From: Chara braunii | Lineage: Eukaryota > Streptophyta > Charophyceae > Charales > Characeae | NCBI GenBank assembly: GCA_003427395.1 | Contig: BFEA01000018.1 | Coordinates: 1,055,952 to 1,119,951, forward strand | Length of the DNA: 64,000 nucleotides | Direction: 5' to 3' | Shown here: piece by piece, positions 45,508 to 57,147 of the stretch | How the letters are laid out: the number at the start of each line of letters is the position of its first letter | How positions within the stretch are numbered: the first letter of the stretch is position 1 | Notes under the pieces: generated by a model | Database searches by the model: none | Seen by the model: the letters and a program-made list of their open reading frames with translations, nothing else | What the model was told of the DNA's origin: nothing | Program-made: the position numbers and the translations under genes

Positions 45508-45790
45508 ACAAAACGAGTGTGGCAGTATATATTTCCATGTTCTAGTGGTAGATTCATTCAATTTTGCTCATCCTATCGATGGAAGTACCATGAGGCCAGC
45601 CGCGAGGTTGGAGACTCTCTCTCCTGTCTCTTATACACATCTAGATGTGTATAAGNNNNNNNNNNNNNNNNNNNNNAACAAAACGAGTGTGGCAGTATAT
45701 ATTTCCATGTTCTAGTGGTAGATTCATTCAATTTTCCTCATCCTATCGATGAAAGTACCAATCCGGCATGAGGCCAGCCGCGAGGCTGGG
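45508..45790 (+). repeat. Near-identical copies either side of a gap
   Basis: 45508-45620 and 45677-45795 share AACAAAACGAGTGTGGCAGT through GCCAGCCGCGAGG. The right copy has a small insertion (AATCCGGC) and a few substitutions. They may be two genomic copies or two haplotypes joined wrongly, given the adapter between them. Confidence 0.85.
45624..45676. other. Nextera mate-pair junction adapter plus N gap
   Basis: 45624-45642 is CTGTCTCTTATACACATCT, the Tn5 mosaic end. 45643-45655 begins its reverse complement, AGATGTGTATAAG, and is cut off by N (45656-45676). This head-to-head arrangement is the known circularisation junction of Nextera mate-pair libraries. It is a sequencing artefact, not biology. 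Confidence 0.97.
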
Positions 45791-45799
45791 GACTTACCT

Positions 45800-45804
<5 letters not shown>

Positions 45805-45874
<70 letters not shown>

Positions 45875-46013
45875 TACTGTTGCGCACTTTCTTTTTTCAC
45901 TTTTTTTTTTCCTTTTCTTTTCTTCGATTGATTGATTGATTGCTTGCTTGATTGATTGATTGGTGGGAGGGGAGTTGCCCCCCTCACCCCCCACCCCACC
46001 CCCGCACGCACTT

Positions 46014-46060
<47 letters not shown>
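45805..46060 (+). repeat. (CT)n(CA)n and (AC)n microsatellites
   Basis: CT at 45803-45834 passes into CA to 45870. A second AC run lies at 46016-46059. Confidence 0.95.
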
Positions 46061-46067
<7 letters not shown>

Positions 46068-46470
46068 GAAAAAGAAAAAATCTTTTTTTCGTTTTTTTTT
46101 TCCTTGTTTTTTTTGCAGTTTCTGATTTTTTTTTTTTTTTTAACACAAAAACTATGCGATTTGGAAAAAACAAAAATGGGGTTGTAAGGTTCGAAAAAGC
46201 CTGCAACCCACTTTTTTTTTTTTTTTTACATTTTATTTCGCCCAGGAAAAATCCGTCAAAATCGTGGCTGCAGAATTGGGGCCGCCGCCGCGGCCACAAA
46301 CGTGGCTGCCGCGGCCATTGGACCCCGCAGCTGCGGCTGATACATAGACGTGGGACCCGGCCTCCACTTTGCTGGGCCACCTACCACAATCCCCCCTATG
46401 ACGACCTCGTTCCAGCTCAACCTTTTCAAATATACTCGACTGGAAGTTCTTATGGGGGTATGGAGAGCAT

Positions 46471-46486
46471 GATGTTCCCATGAACG
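46471..46486 (+). repeat. Target-site duplication of LINE-C, left copy
   Basis: GATGTTCCCATGAACG directly abuts the T20 (poly(A) on minus) of LINE-C at 46487. The identical 16 bases occur at 56920-56935. Confidence 0.88.
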
Positions 46487-46570
46487 TTTTTTTTTTTTTT
46501 TTTTTTAACAAACAGTTCCTACAGTGCTAGTGATGATGTTCTGAGCAGACATCGCTAGCCCCTGGGGAGA

Positions 46571-46624
46571 GGCTCCATCTATTGGTGGGGAGCAACACCT
46601 GCTGGAAAACGGGTCCAGCGTCCC
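46571..46624 (-). repeat. Conserved LINE 3' tail, LINE-C copy
   Basis: The reverse complement reads GGGACGCTGGACCCGTTTTC then CAGCAGGTG and CTCCCCACCAATAGATGGAGC. It matches 28028-28081 and 57898-57950, and lies 65 bp inside the poly(A). Confidence 0.88.
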
Positions 46625-47219
46625 TTATGGAGTAAGATACAATATGATACATAGACGAGTAACATGATGGTGTCTGGAAGGCGCCTGCCTGCATTGATTT
46701 CTCTGGAGTCCAGAGTATTGACTGAGCAGGTGTGAGTATGACCCGACCAAAAGCAGGTGCTTCCCAATCCTTCTTCAACCCTTTGTCTGGTCAGGGTTTC
46801 GGGAGAGCCACTGGGGGGCACCACTGGGGCCTCCTTCCGTCACCCTGCCCATCCCCTAAAAAGTCCCCTTGCTTCGATACTGCCCTCTGCCGGGCGTACC
46901 CAACTGCCACCCGCCCCCATTGCGTCAGAATGGTAGTTACAAAACAGAGTAACACAAAGATTGGAAGCTTTTGCAAAATAAAGCAAAATAAAACAACAGA
47001 TTGGGTTCTGAGAATCTGTGGGTTTCATTGGGCAGGGGTTTACAAACGTATTTCCAGAGACCTTGGGTGAGGGGGGAATGGGTCTGGAAACTCCTCTGCA
47101 GGTCTCATGGGGATGCTTGAGTCTATCGACAACCACTCCTTGAATATCAGGCGGTAGTCCCTTGGGACTTCCTCTCCTTGGCGGCCATCCCTTCCCTCCT
47201 CTCCTTCCCAATCCCCTGT

Positions 47220-50200
47220 TCAACACACTTCTGCTACCCATCCCTCCTGGTCCCCGCCCAGCCATTCCCTAGAAAACTGTAATAACCGTTCCTGAATGTC
47301 TTTTGATCTATGAAAATTATCAAGTGATTGCTTAGTTGACTTCCACTTATGCGGGAGTTTTAGTTGGAAGTGCATTTTGAATTGCTCAACCCTCTCGTCT
47401 CTCTCTACCCGGACTTGGTTTAAAGTTAGGACACACCGCAGGACCCACAGGATCGTTCTTCGGGACAGATGGAACATGTTCGACACAAAGGTGTTGTCTT
47501 GGAAGGGTGGGCAGTGGCCCATTAGGATGGCCCGCCAATCCCACGGCCATGGATACCCCGGAACCATTTGTTGCCACACCCTGTCCCACCACCTCCAGGT
47601 CAAAATTGTTGTCGGGCATTGCAAAAATATGTGTTCAATTGTCTCTGCTCTCTTTCTAGCTGGGAAACCCAACAGGCATCGGAAGCACCAAGGGAGCGCA
47701 CGGTCTTGATGTTCCAACCGCGAGTGATCAATCAGCCAATCATTTGTAAGTAAGCACCGATGCAAGATTTGTCACTGTAAGGGTGTAATTTTCGTAGGTC
47801 TACACTTGGTGTCGCAGAACCATCGTATCGGTGTGAGAAGATGTCTCTCCACATTGCGGTGCTTCTGCCCTCTGTCGATCACCGTGGCTTTTAGGCATCG
47901 CTTAACTCTGAGCATTCTGTACATCGCTTTCATCGAGAGACCCGACAACGTCTTAGGTTTTGATTGTCGTGGGTTATGCAGTGTGTCGGGGTTCCAGACC
48001 CACTCCAACGGATCTATTGGGAGATCTTCTATGACTATCTCAGGGAGAAAGGTCCGCCGGTTGTCTCCTTCCTCGATTACCCTGATTCTGTGTAGTTCCT
48101 CTTTCGAAGTCCATTGGATGGGGTCCCGGCTCCCTTCCAGCCCTCCGTTTCCTTTTATGTTGTACCACTCGATGAACACGTCGTCCGCTCGAACTAAATG
48201 AACCAGGCCTATCTTATCGACCCTCCCTTCCTTGGACACCCAATCTCCCTCCTTCAGCACCGGACCTTTGCGAAGGATGGGCCACCACCTTTTTTTTTTT
48301 TTTTTTTTAACCGGGAGGGCCTCCGTTATTTCTTCAAGTACTGACTCAACATTGTGGCAGTATCTCAATTCCTCCCTTATCTTCTCCGGACCCTTCCTGT
48401 CCCAAAGGTCACCCACTTGGATCACACCATTCTTCACCCATCCTTTCCATGGGGCGTCAGACTTGCAAAAAATCTGACTCCGTTCGTTGGTGATCCAATG
48501 GTTTCCAAAGAGGGGTTGTCTTGCCACTTCCTCCCACCTGTTTGGGGGTGGGGTGGGCGGTTAGAGGGGGGGAACCTCCTCCAGATTTTTAACAAACGGG
48601 ACCATAAATCATCTCTCCGTCTCTCCCCTTCCCGGGGGTGCCGTGACTGAAGGGCCTCATGGGCTAGACGGACGATTTGTTCCAGTACCAACGACCTCCA
48701 TACTAATGAGTTCTCGAAAATCAATCGTACCGCCCATTGTAAACTAAGGGCTTGAGACTGAGTGAGGGGGTCTAGAATACCGAGGCCTCCTTTTGCCTTG
48801 CGTTGGATAACTGAGTCTCATGTCACCTGACTGATAGCGTGGGGGTTTTCACTATCCCCTCTCTATAGGTAAGCTGCCACCTTCCTCTTCAAAATCTTCA
48901 GGGCCCTTGGGCTCAGTGGCCAAAATACCGATTTGTACCAAAGGGTGACTAAGACTATATTGTTGATCACCAAAGCAAGTCCGAGAAATGATGTGTGCTG
49001 ATGGTTCCATTGAGAGAGTTTGGCAAACGCCGGGGCTGATATCCAACTGTCATTTTCAGGGGATTGACCTAGCACTATCATCTTCACCCCCGAAATCCGG
49101 ACTGGGGATTCAGGGGCCACCCAGGTGATGTGGTGTCCTTCCGGGGGACGACCTCCTTGGTGGTGGAACCACCATCCTGTCGTTTTTTGACCCCAGTTGA
49201 TGGCCATATCCGAGAGGGTGCAGAAAAGGTCCATCAGCCTGTATATCACCTCCATATTCTGTTATGTGGCGTCGACCATAATTGTGAGATAATCTGCGAA
49301 TAGAGAACAGACCAGAACAACTTCCTTAGGGATGCCGAGTATCTGAATTCTCTTTAAATCTTTGCTTTGTTAGAGGTTGGCTGCTAACGTTTTCATTATG
49401 AAAATGAATAAGAAGGGGGGAATGGGATCCTCTTGTCTAACTGAACGTTGCAGTCTTATATCTGGGGCCATAGACCCGTTTATCTGAACGCTCGTGGTTG
49501 CATTGTGGTGCAGAATACACACCCACCTCTGAAAGTTGTTGCCAAAATTCAATCTTTCTAGACACTTATCGAGGAATGTCCAGTCTACGTGGTCATAAAC
49601 TTTTTCGAAGTCGATGAAGATGAGCGCGGCGTTACTTTTGGACTGATGGGCCAAGCTAATCATCTCATTGACTATGAGTATGTTTTCTTGGATGTTCCTA
49701 TTACACATGAAATCAGTCTGGGTCGGATGAATAATGTCTTCCATTACCTCAGTCATTCAGTTGACCAACGCTTTTGACAGCGTTTTGTAAACCACCATCA
49801 GGAGTGTGATGGGTTGGTAGTTCCGGATGTTCATTTCGTCCCTTTTTTAATGAAGTAACGATAACACCCCTTGCCCTACTAGTCCCCCCAACTCTCCGGA
49901 ATCCCAACCACCCTATAGAATTCTATTAGGTCTTCACTCAGGAGAGGCCACATGACCTCTTAAAATTCATTGGGGAAGTCGTCTAAGCCTGGGGTTTTCT
50001 TTTCCTCCATTTGCATGAGTGTCGTCAAAATTTCCTCTTTGGTGACCTGGCGGTTCAAATGATCTTTCTGTATCGAGGAGAGATGACTCTCCATCGGGCG
50101 TAGGAAATCCTCCTTCTCTCTCAGTCGGTGTCCCTCCTGTTGTTGGGTGATGTGGGAGGAAAATAAGTCTTTGTAAAAGGATCTAGCGATCCTTACACAA

Positions 50201-51540
50201 TGAGTTGTGGTGGTAGCTAATTCGTCGGTCACAGGGTCCAAAAAGGCCTCGATAGTGGTGCGGTGTGGTCTTAGAAAAGCCAGACTGAAAAATTGAGAGT
50301 CCATGGTACCTTCGGTAGTCCATTTCACTAGTTTGCCTCAAATCCTAATTCCTTGCCATCAGTGTTGTGCTAGTTGTAGAAGCTGGTCCTGCAAATTCTG
50401 AATGTCCGAGATGTGATCATTAGAGTTGTCCTGATTAACCAGGTTGTGAAGTCTTCTGTGAACATTCATTTCATGTGCATGTCGTCTGCTTGCCAACAAC
50501 TTCGAATATTCCTTACATTTCCAGGCTAGGAACAAGAGTCCGTTGGTGAACCATCGGACTACCGCGTCGAAGAAGTGTTTCTGGTCTCTCCAAAATTCCA
50601 GACATCACGAATGTATGTGTGGAACGATTTGTCCTTGAGCAGGGATGTATTGAGCTTGTAATATCCAAGCCCTTGATCCGACCGTTTGCGGAAGGAGAAG
50701 ATGGCTCCGCATAAGCGGTGGTCTAGGCTGGGGTGGGGGCTTTGTGGGAAGATAGTAGCTAGTTGAAGGGCATTCTGAATCTCCTACAAGAGTAAGATCA
50801 AGTCAATACGTGATTTTACGTGTCTAGCCTGGTCATTGGTGCGATGTCACGTATAGGTTTTCTCTGTCGGGTGCAAGTGTCTGTACGCGTCCACCAGGCC
50901 CAGGGATTCACAAAGATCTGCCAATATTCTTTCGTCTTCTTTTACAAAGCTTGGTCAGGGGTCCCGAGAGCACCATCTATCCATCCATCTATCAGGCGCT
51001 GCGTTAAGATCACCGACAATAACCAGCGGGACTCCTTGTGGAGCGAGAGTTCTAAGGTGGGTGAAAAAATGTGCCATTTCTGTTGCTGAATTAGAGGCGT
51101 ATACGAAAAAAATGCTAATTAATTTTATCACCATCATCCCTAGGATCGATACCCACCTCCCTTGTTCCTCGTCTGCTACCCAATTTACCACCTCTAACCG
51201 GGACCCTGACGGGATCCAGATGGCCACCCTTGCCGACCCTGGTGATATTGCGTGCGCCCTCTAGGCCTGATAAGGCCAAACTGTTTCATGGCCCGTGCGC
51301 CCTCTAGGCCCGATAAGGCCAAACTGTTTTATGGCCCGGGATGGTGTTCTGGTTTATCCATTAGATGAGTTTCGTGTACGCAGATGACGTCGGGCCACGT
51401 CTTGCATCCCACACCCTTCAACTGGTCCCAGATCGCATGCCTTTTCGAGGGACTGAAGGAGGCCAATCCATTTACATTGAGGGATAATGGAGGCAACTTG
51501 AATGCTTCCAGTGCGGGTTCCTGCAGTACAATGTGTCAAT
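47220..51540 (-). pseudogene. LINE-C ORF2 (EN-RT-zinc finger), broken
   Basis: Endonuclease: LSLNVNGLASFSPSKRHAIW and CVHETHL upstream (51500-51370), then VIVGDLNAAPD (near 51000). RT: EEKKTPGLDDFPNEF (near 49970), TQTDFMCNRNIQENI, LIFIDFEKVYDHVDWTFLD, RSVRQEDPIPPFLF, then FADY at 49289-49300 where FADD is expected. Later pieces: 49255-48863 and 48527-47772 (with a Lys run from A19 at 48290-48308). The zinc finger CFRCLLGFPARKRAETIEHIFLQC lies near 47600-47680, and the C-terminus ends at 47220 after SREWLGGDQ. Several frameshifts and stops. Closest to LINE-D in motif wording. Confidence 0.87.
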
Positions 51541-51548
51541 GTCGTCCA

Positions 51549-54500
51549 TTAGTATTGTCCTGTCTGCTCCCGCTCCAAATCTAGACTCTTTTCCATGGCT
51601 TGGCGGACCAGTCTATTGTACATAGCAGGCCGTTCCGGAGGACCCTCGATAAGCACGTGCATAGATCCTCCTTCATCCAATATGGGTTGGCTTTCACTTG
51701 TTGGAGGGGGAGCTCCATCAGTGCTCCGTGACCAAACCACTTCAAATTGGAGTCCTTATCCTCCTCGAAAAGAACATACAGATCTGTGGTAGCTACCCTC
51801 ATCAATCCGTCAAATTGGGGGAGAGTTGCTAGGACTCCGGCCGGGTAGTGTTGGCGCAAAAAAGGATCCGCCTTTTTTTTAAAATCGCTCTCTCTCTGGT
51901 CGGGGAGGGACCAAATGTTGTAAAAGCCCCATCCTGGCAGTGTGAACCCCCCTTGCAGTGGAGAGATCCCAATCTCCATCCTATCGTCCATATATCTCAG
52001 AGGTATGAGTCCGTATGACTGCCACCCCTTCTTTCTGCATCAGGTTTTTTTCGTTTTGGCCTGCTTCCACCATATGTCTAAGTTTTTTGTGGCGTGGTTG
52101 GTCAGAGTGGTGATCGGCTGGGACCATTGATCCGTTCTCCCCAGGATCGTCCGGGGGTGGTTGGGGCTGCACTGGGGGGTGAAACTGCTGGGCTGTAAGG
52201 TGGCGAATCTGTTGGAAGATCTCGGACCAAGTGATATGCAGGGGGGGGGCGACTTCTAGGGCTTTTCGCAGGGTCGGGCTCTTGTTTAATATGGCAAACA
52301 GTTGGGCGTAGGAGCAGTCCCAAAAGTCCTGTGCCACGTCCGGGTGCTGAGCTCGGAAACCCTCCATCAGCCAATCAGCAATAATTCTAAGTTTTTGTTC
52401 CGTGTCTATATCTGCCGGTGGTGCACCCGTGTCCTCCTGCTGGTTAATGTCGATCGCAGCCACGTCTGGGGGGGGGGGGGGGGGGACTGGAGGTTCCTCG
52501 ATCTCCATGGGCTGCGGGCCAAAGGCCCCTTCGAGGTAATCCTATGCGGCGGGCTCCGTCAGGGCCTCTTGCTTCTCTTTTTCAAGGATGGTTATCTATT
52601 GTTCCTTGTTTCCCCTAGATCCCATCACCTTTCCTACTATGTTCGCGGCCTCTTCCTCCCTCTCCCCTTGCAGAAACGCGGTCTGCTGGCTGCTCGCTCG
52701 ACTGTTCGTGGAAGGCTTGGCTGGCAGGTGGATCTGTGCAGCTTGCAACCCCTTTGTCGGTGCTTGGAAATGTGCTGCAGAGATTTTGAAAGGCCTTTGG
52801 AGCACCTCATCCTATTGTATATGGCTCAGAAGGCCCTGTTCCAGAATACACCTCACCTTTGTGTTGTTCTCGATGGCTCCCCTTAACTGAGCGTGTGCCT
52901 GAGGCCAGAACTCCATCGAGACCTCTGCATAAAGAGACATAGACCTGTCATGATCCAATCTGTGATTTGCAGGGTCGAGGGGTTGGGGTTCTGTACAAGT
53001 TCGAGGTCTGTCAGGTTGTCCCTCCCTTCTACACATCGATCCAGCACGTCACCATAGGGGTCCCTCATGCCCGTGTTTGACTGTTGGTGGTTGGAGGATT
53101 GCATGCCGGTCTCTTTTTCGGTTTGTTCGGTTCGTTGAGCCTGCTGTCTTTCCTGAGTCACTAATTCTCCTTCATCTGCCCCACCAGATTCCGTGGCCAG
53201 CACGACGAATCTGTTGCCTCCCACTCCCTCCTCCTTACCCTTTTCTTTGGTCCGGGGTAATGGACCACCTCGTTGCCCCTTTTGCGGAGTTTTTGGCTGC
53301 AGTTGGCTCCCCTGCTCCATCAGGTAATCCTCCGGGGACGGGCCTAGTTTCCTCCTCCCCTGGTTGACCTGATTCACCTTTCGGCCGGTCCCTGGTGGTA
53401 CGGGGGTGACCCCCTGCGGCTGTAGATGGGATTCTACCGTCTTTGGTGGTGTCCAAGTAGGTGGGGGGTTGGAATCCAAGTTGGGGTCTCCTGCTCTCTC
53501 CCACACCCACCCTATGATTTCCCCATCTTGGTCTGCCTTATCAGCGAAGACCCACCCTTCATGCCCCGGGTATACGGTGCACCAGTGTGTGCTCCTAAAG
53601 GGGTCTTGAATTAGGCGCCTTGTGGCCCTAACTTGGTTGACTGGGTGGTGGGAGCACGCAGGGTCGGTGTATAGGTGTCCATAGGCTTGACACTTGAAAC
53701 ACCAAGGGTGCAACTTGTGAGCCGTGTGTATCTTGTAGTCCTTATCCCCGACCCGGAAGGGGATTATGTCGTCAACAGAAGTGGTTGCCCCTCTGGGAGA
53801 TCGGTTGCCAACATTAGGTAGTCGTCTCTTCTTGCCACGTGAGGGGGCAGTGGATCGATAAAGTCAATGATGTCAAATTTTTCTCCGAAGTCCTGACAAC
53901 GCCGCGTGGATTTCGATTGGGATATGCCGAAACTCTACCGAGAAGTTTTCTGCCATCATTCTCTCTCTTTTCTCTTCTGGCGTTGCTGTTTCGGGGGTGC
54001 CCATGGGTAGATCTGTACTTCGGACCCGTCGCAGCGAATCGATCGCCATCCATCCATGGCCTGTTTGTCCACTTCATATCTGCAAATGACAATGACAGTG
54101 GATGTTGAAATGGGCTGGCGCAGAAAAGGTCCTGTGATTCTTCCATGTTTCCTTTGAGAGAAGCCAACCTGTTCCGTATCCATCCCACTTTGTCATTTGT
54201 AGAGTTGAAGGGGTCGTCGTCGTGGAATACCCAGTTACTGGCGTGTTTTGTGTATAAATCATTCTGTCCCTGACCTTGTCTACCGGTAAGGATTTGACCA
54301 GCGCGGATTTCCCTTTCAGGTTGATTACCTTGGGTTCAGATGGGGTCAGAAGCCTGGACAAAAAAAAAGCACCCGCAGACGATAGGCTGTCCAGGGGGAT
54401 CTTCCACTCCCGCCCTCCCCCTTCCTAAGTTTTCCTTTGCACTGTGATCGTTTGACCAGCGTGCGGTTTGTGTAAGCGAGTGGCCCAGGAAGGGGAGGGG

Positions 54501-54736
54501 GGGGTGTGGGTCGTGGGGAGGGGGGTGGAGGACTGGGTGTCTTCGATCCCCGTTATCTGCTGCGCAGCAGGGGTGGTCAGCCCCCCACTAGCATCTTCTA
54601 TTGCCTTCTGTTTACTTCCAACCAGACTTTTGTCCACATGCTGCCGCATGGCCCCCTGATATAACAAGGTGGAATCTAGTTTTTTGTGTGCCCTTTGATG
54701 TCCGTGCCCTGTTTTTGTGCCTTTGCTAGTTGCCAT
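51549..54736 (-). pseudogene. LINE-C ORF1 with zinc knuckle, broken
   Basis: It begins at ATG 54736 with a Lys/Gln/Thr-rich start. Further pieces are at 54361-54074, 53713-52883 (knuckle CFKCQAYGHLYTDPAC, C-x2-C-x4-H-x6-C), 52508-51981 (Pro-rich then IADWLMEGFRAQHPDVAQDF) and 51991-51581. Long acidic/Gln-rich linkers follow the knuckle. Multiple frameshifts separate the pieces; whether all belong to one protein is inferred from order and strand. Confidence 0.65.
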
Positions 54737-56919
54737 GGTCCTTTGATGCTTGTCTGTTTTCCTCGATCCTCCCCGGTGGTACTTTTGTGCTCCGACTCTG
54801 TGCTTCTCTTCTATGCCTGTGATCGGAGCGCTGTTTGCCTTGGCTGGTAGGCAAGAGATGCCCGTGGTTCGACTCTATCCTCCCGTCCCTATCGGGGAGG
54901 CCCGTGGTTTGACTTTCTCTTTTGATTCCTCCCTCCTTTGTTATTCCCCTCCCTCGTTATCCTTGTTCTTTTTTTCCCTCGTTATTCTCTCCTCCCAACA
55001 GATCCCTCTTCCGTTGGCGCTCTCCTATCTCACTAGCTCGTGCCTCTCTTCTCCACAGTCCCCCCGGTGTTATCGCCACGTGATTGCAATTCCTCAAAGT
55101 TTGCCACTGAAGGTGACCCGAGGTGTGAGAGGGAGAGTGGGACAGATGAGAGGGGATCAGGGGGGGGGAGGAAGAGAGGATAGGTCCGGCTATGCTTTGT
55201 ATGAACAAAATAACTCTGAGTGAAGGGTGAGGAAAGGTAGGGACCCAGTGGGAGAGAGGGATGGGGGGAAACAAGGGTTAGGAAAAGGCGGAAGGAAATC
55301 CCATTCGTAATACAGCTTCCTTCAGAGATCCCTTATTGCTCCCACTGTCCGTCCTTTCTTCTTGATGCGGAGTTCGTTGCGTCTCCATTCCCTTCTCCCC
55401 TCTTTCCTTCTCTCCTCTCTCTTCCTCTCCTCTCCTTTTATACTCTACCACTTGGTGTTCCTCTTTAGCAAGCTCCCATTCTTCGTCACAACTGTCCGTC
55501 TTTCCCTTTTGATGCGAGGTCCTTTCCTTCCCTTCTCCTCTCTCGTCCTCTCCTATCCGTCTATACTCTACCAGTTGCTTTATGTGAGCAAAAACAACGA
55601 CGTATCACGAGGGATTTGTGAAGGATAGCCCAAAAGAAGGAACCCCTCCAACTCCGGGAAGATCCCTTGAATCCCTCTTCCTTCCCTCAATCCACAATCC
55701 CCACTATCTCCGATACTATTTAGCTTGTGGCCACGATCGAGTGATGTATGTGGCACAGTGGTTGTGCCCCAGCCTACGCGTATGGAAAACCGTTTGTTCC
55801 GACCATCAATCGGTCGTTTGTTCTGTAGTATCCGTCAGCACCTCATGGAGAGGAGGTGGTGGACGGAACGGGTTGCGTCAGATTTTCCAGGTCAGAAGGG
55901 TCGAAGGCAGACAGGAATACGGGACAAAGAAAAAAAAGGGGGGGGACGGTCATGCTGCCCAGACGGGAAGAAAAGCGAATTGGGTAGGGTGGAGGCGGGA
56001 GGGGAAAAGGGTGCACGAGAAAGTAGGGTACAAGCAAAGAGGGAAGTCAATCCGCTAGAAAAACACCGGATAAAGAACTGAGCAGAATCAACAAGAAAAC
56101 AGATGAACGGGGAAAGGGCAAGCAGAGAGAATAGTGAACCAAGGAGGACATGAAGAAATGAGGATCTCAAAGAGAGGAGAGAGGAAGGAACTACAACAAG
56201 AAAGAAAAAACAAGAAAAAAGAGAAGAAATACGGACCAAGAAACTTAATTCAGAAAGCAAAGTGCGGGACAGACAAAAGAGGGGGGGAAGGGAGGGAAGA
56301 TCCACGTGGATACTGGTAAGAACGAAAAGAAGGAAAACTTAAGGGAACACACCAATCAAAACCAAAAAAGGTAACACACTTCTGGAATTTCTTTACCTCG
56401 TCTCCTTCGCCCTCTGTCCCACCACCGACTGCTCCCCTCACCGCGTCGGTGTCCCAGCGCGGGGCCCCAAGGGGACCAGGCCCGTAGTCCACGTTTCACC
56501 TGCTTGGTCTTGCACTCGGCAACCTTCGTAGTTCGAGTCCAACTCAAAAGTCAACGTTTCTCCCGCCCAGTCTCGCGCCCGCTTCCGACAACGGTGAACG
56601 CTACCCTCGTAGTCTGAAACAATTCTCCTACTACGATTCTTCACCAACCATTCGGAACCCCATCGTAAGTCTACCGTTGCACCCTTCTTCTTCCCTCACT
56701 TCCACCTCCTTCTACCACCTCCCACAGAGATGGCTACGTCGTGTCCCTTGCCTACTATAACTCGGAATGCGCACCGTCCCACACTTCGCTGCCCCTCTCA
56801 TCGCCTCACCCCTGGGTGCCGCTTCGACTGCGACGGCTGTTTCACGCCACCTCCAGCGCAGGCCTGCGCTAAGCGAGTGCTCAAACCCTAATCTTCATGT
56901 CCATAAGCGAGCAGCCGAC
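54737..56919 (-). promoter_or_regulatory. LINE-C 5' UTR region
   Basis: 2.2 kb between the right target-site duplication and ORF1. On the plus strand 54920-55010 and 55360-55580 are pyrimidine-rich, with two similar blocks (GATGCG.AGTTC and GATGCGAGGTC, then CTCTCCTCTC and TATACTCTACCA). 55860-56330 is purine-rich. No coding motif. It should hold the element promoter, which I cannot localise. Confidence 0.55.
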
Positions 56920-56935
56920 GATGTTCCCATGAACG
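56920..56935 (+). repeat. Target-site duplication of LINE-C, right copy
   Basis: Identical to 46471-46486 over 16 bases. An open frame continues across the duplication into LINE-D sequence. Confidence 0.88.
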
Positions 56936-57147
56936 AAAATAGCATACCTTTGGATTTCCCCATGCGACAACACATTATTGACACCATAAGGGCAAACATC
57001 CACAAGGCTTGGGCTCATACAAAGGACTGGTTAAGCACATTGACAGATCAAACACAAAAACAGGAACACCTAGCTTCCTTCCAAGAAACTTGGCTAGGCC
57101 CACAAATGAAGCTTGGTGAAATACAAGACTCACTCCAATTCATATGA
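56936..57147 (+). pseudogene. LINE-D ORF2 C-terminus (right of LINE-C)
   Basis: The frame GAAAAT.. onward encodes PMRQHIIDTIRANIHKAW, later HLASFQETWLGPQ, and stops at 57145-57147. It parallels the LINE-C ORF2 C-terminus (SRRTILWVLR, later LLQFSREWLGGDQ). Left of LINE-C, the same frame before 46471 reads ILDWKFLWG, comparable to WDWRAILMG in LINE-C. So LINE-C interrupted the C-terminal ORF2 region of LINE-D. Confidence 0.65.

Larger units (their letters stand above)
45185..46340. repeat. Microsatellite-rich segment inside LINE-D
   Basis: GC-rich ends (GGCCGCG words near 45205-45240 and 46285-46320) enclose two related blocks. Each has GATTG(A/G)TTG repeats followed by GGTGG and a C-run (45437-45482 and 45926-46005). 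Also present: (CT)n(CA)n at 45805-45870, (AC)n at 46016-46060 and several T or A runs. It could be a separate insertion, but no target duplication was found. Confidence 0.55.
41800..46486 (+). mobile_element. LINE-D, left part (older LINE split by LINE-C)
   Basis: A plus-strand LINE, apparently 5'-truncated in the endonuclease, with RT and zinc finger. Its continuation lies at 56936-58055, beyond LINE-C. The 16-bp duplication at 46471-46486 and 56920-56935 marks the split. A region of microsatellites and an adapter artefact (about 45185-46340) interrupts it. Confidence 0.7.
46487..56919 (-). mobile_element. LINE-C, 10.4-kb non-LTR retrotransposon
   Basis: A minus-strand LINE bounded by perfect 16-bp target-site duplications. 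Order on its own strand: a 5' UTR of about 2.2 kb (56919-54737), ORF1 (54736-51549), ORF2 (about 51540-47220), 3' UTR, shared tail (46624-46571) and poly(A) (46506-46487). It is full-length by structure but its ORFs are broken. It inserted into LINE-D. Confidence 0.87.

Noticed and set aside
56767-57147. Independent host gene or a non-autonomous LINE derivative
   Set aside because: The 16-bp duplication inside this frame and similarity of its right part to the LINE-C ORF2 C-terminus show it is LINE-C 5' end joined to LINE-D sequence.
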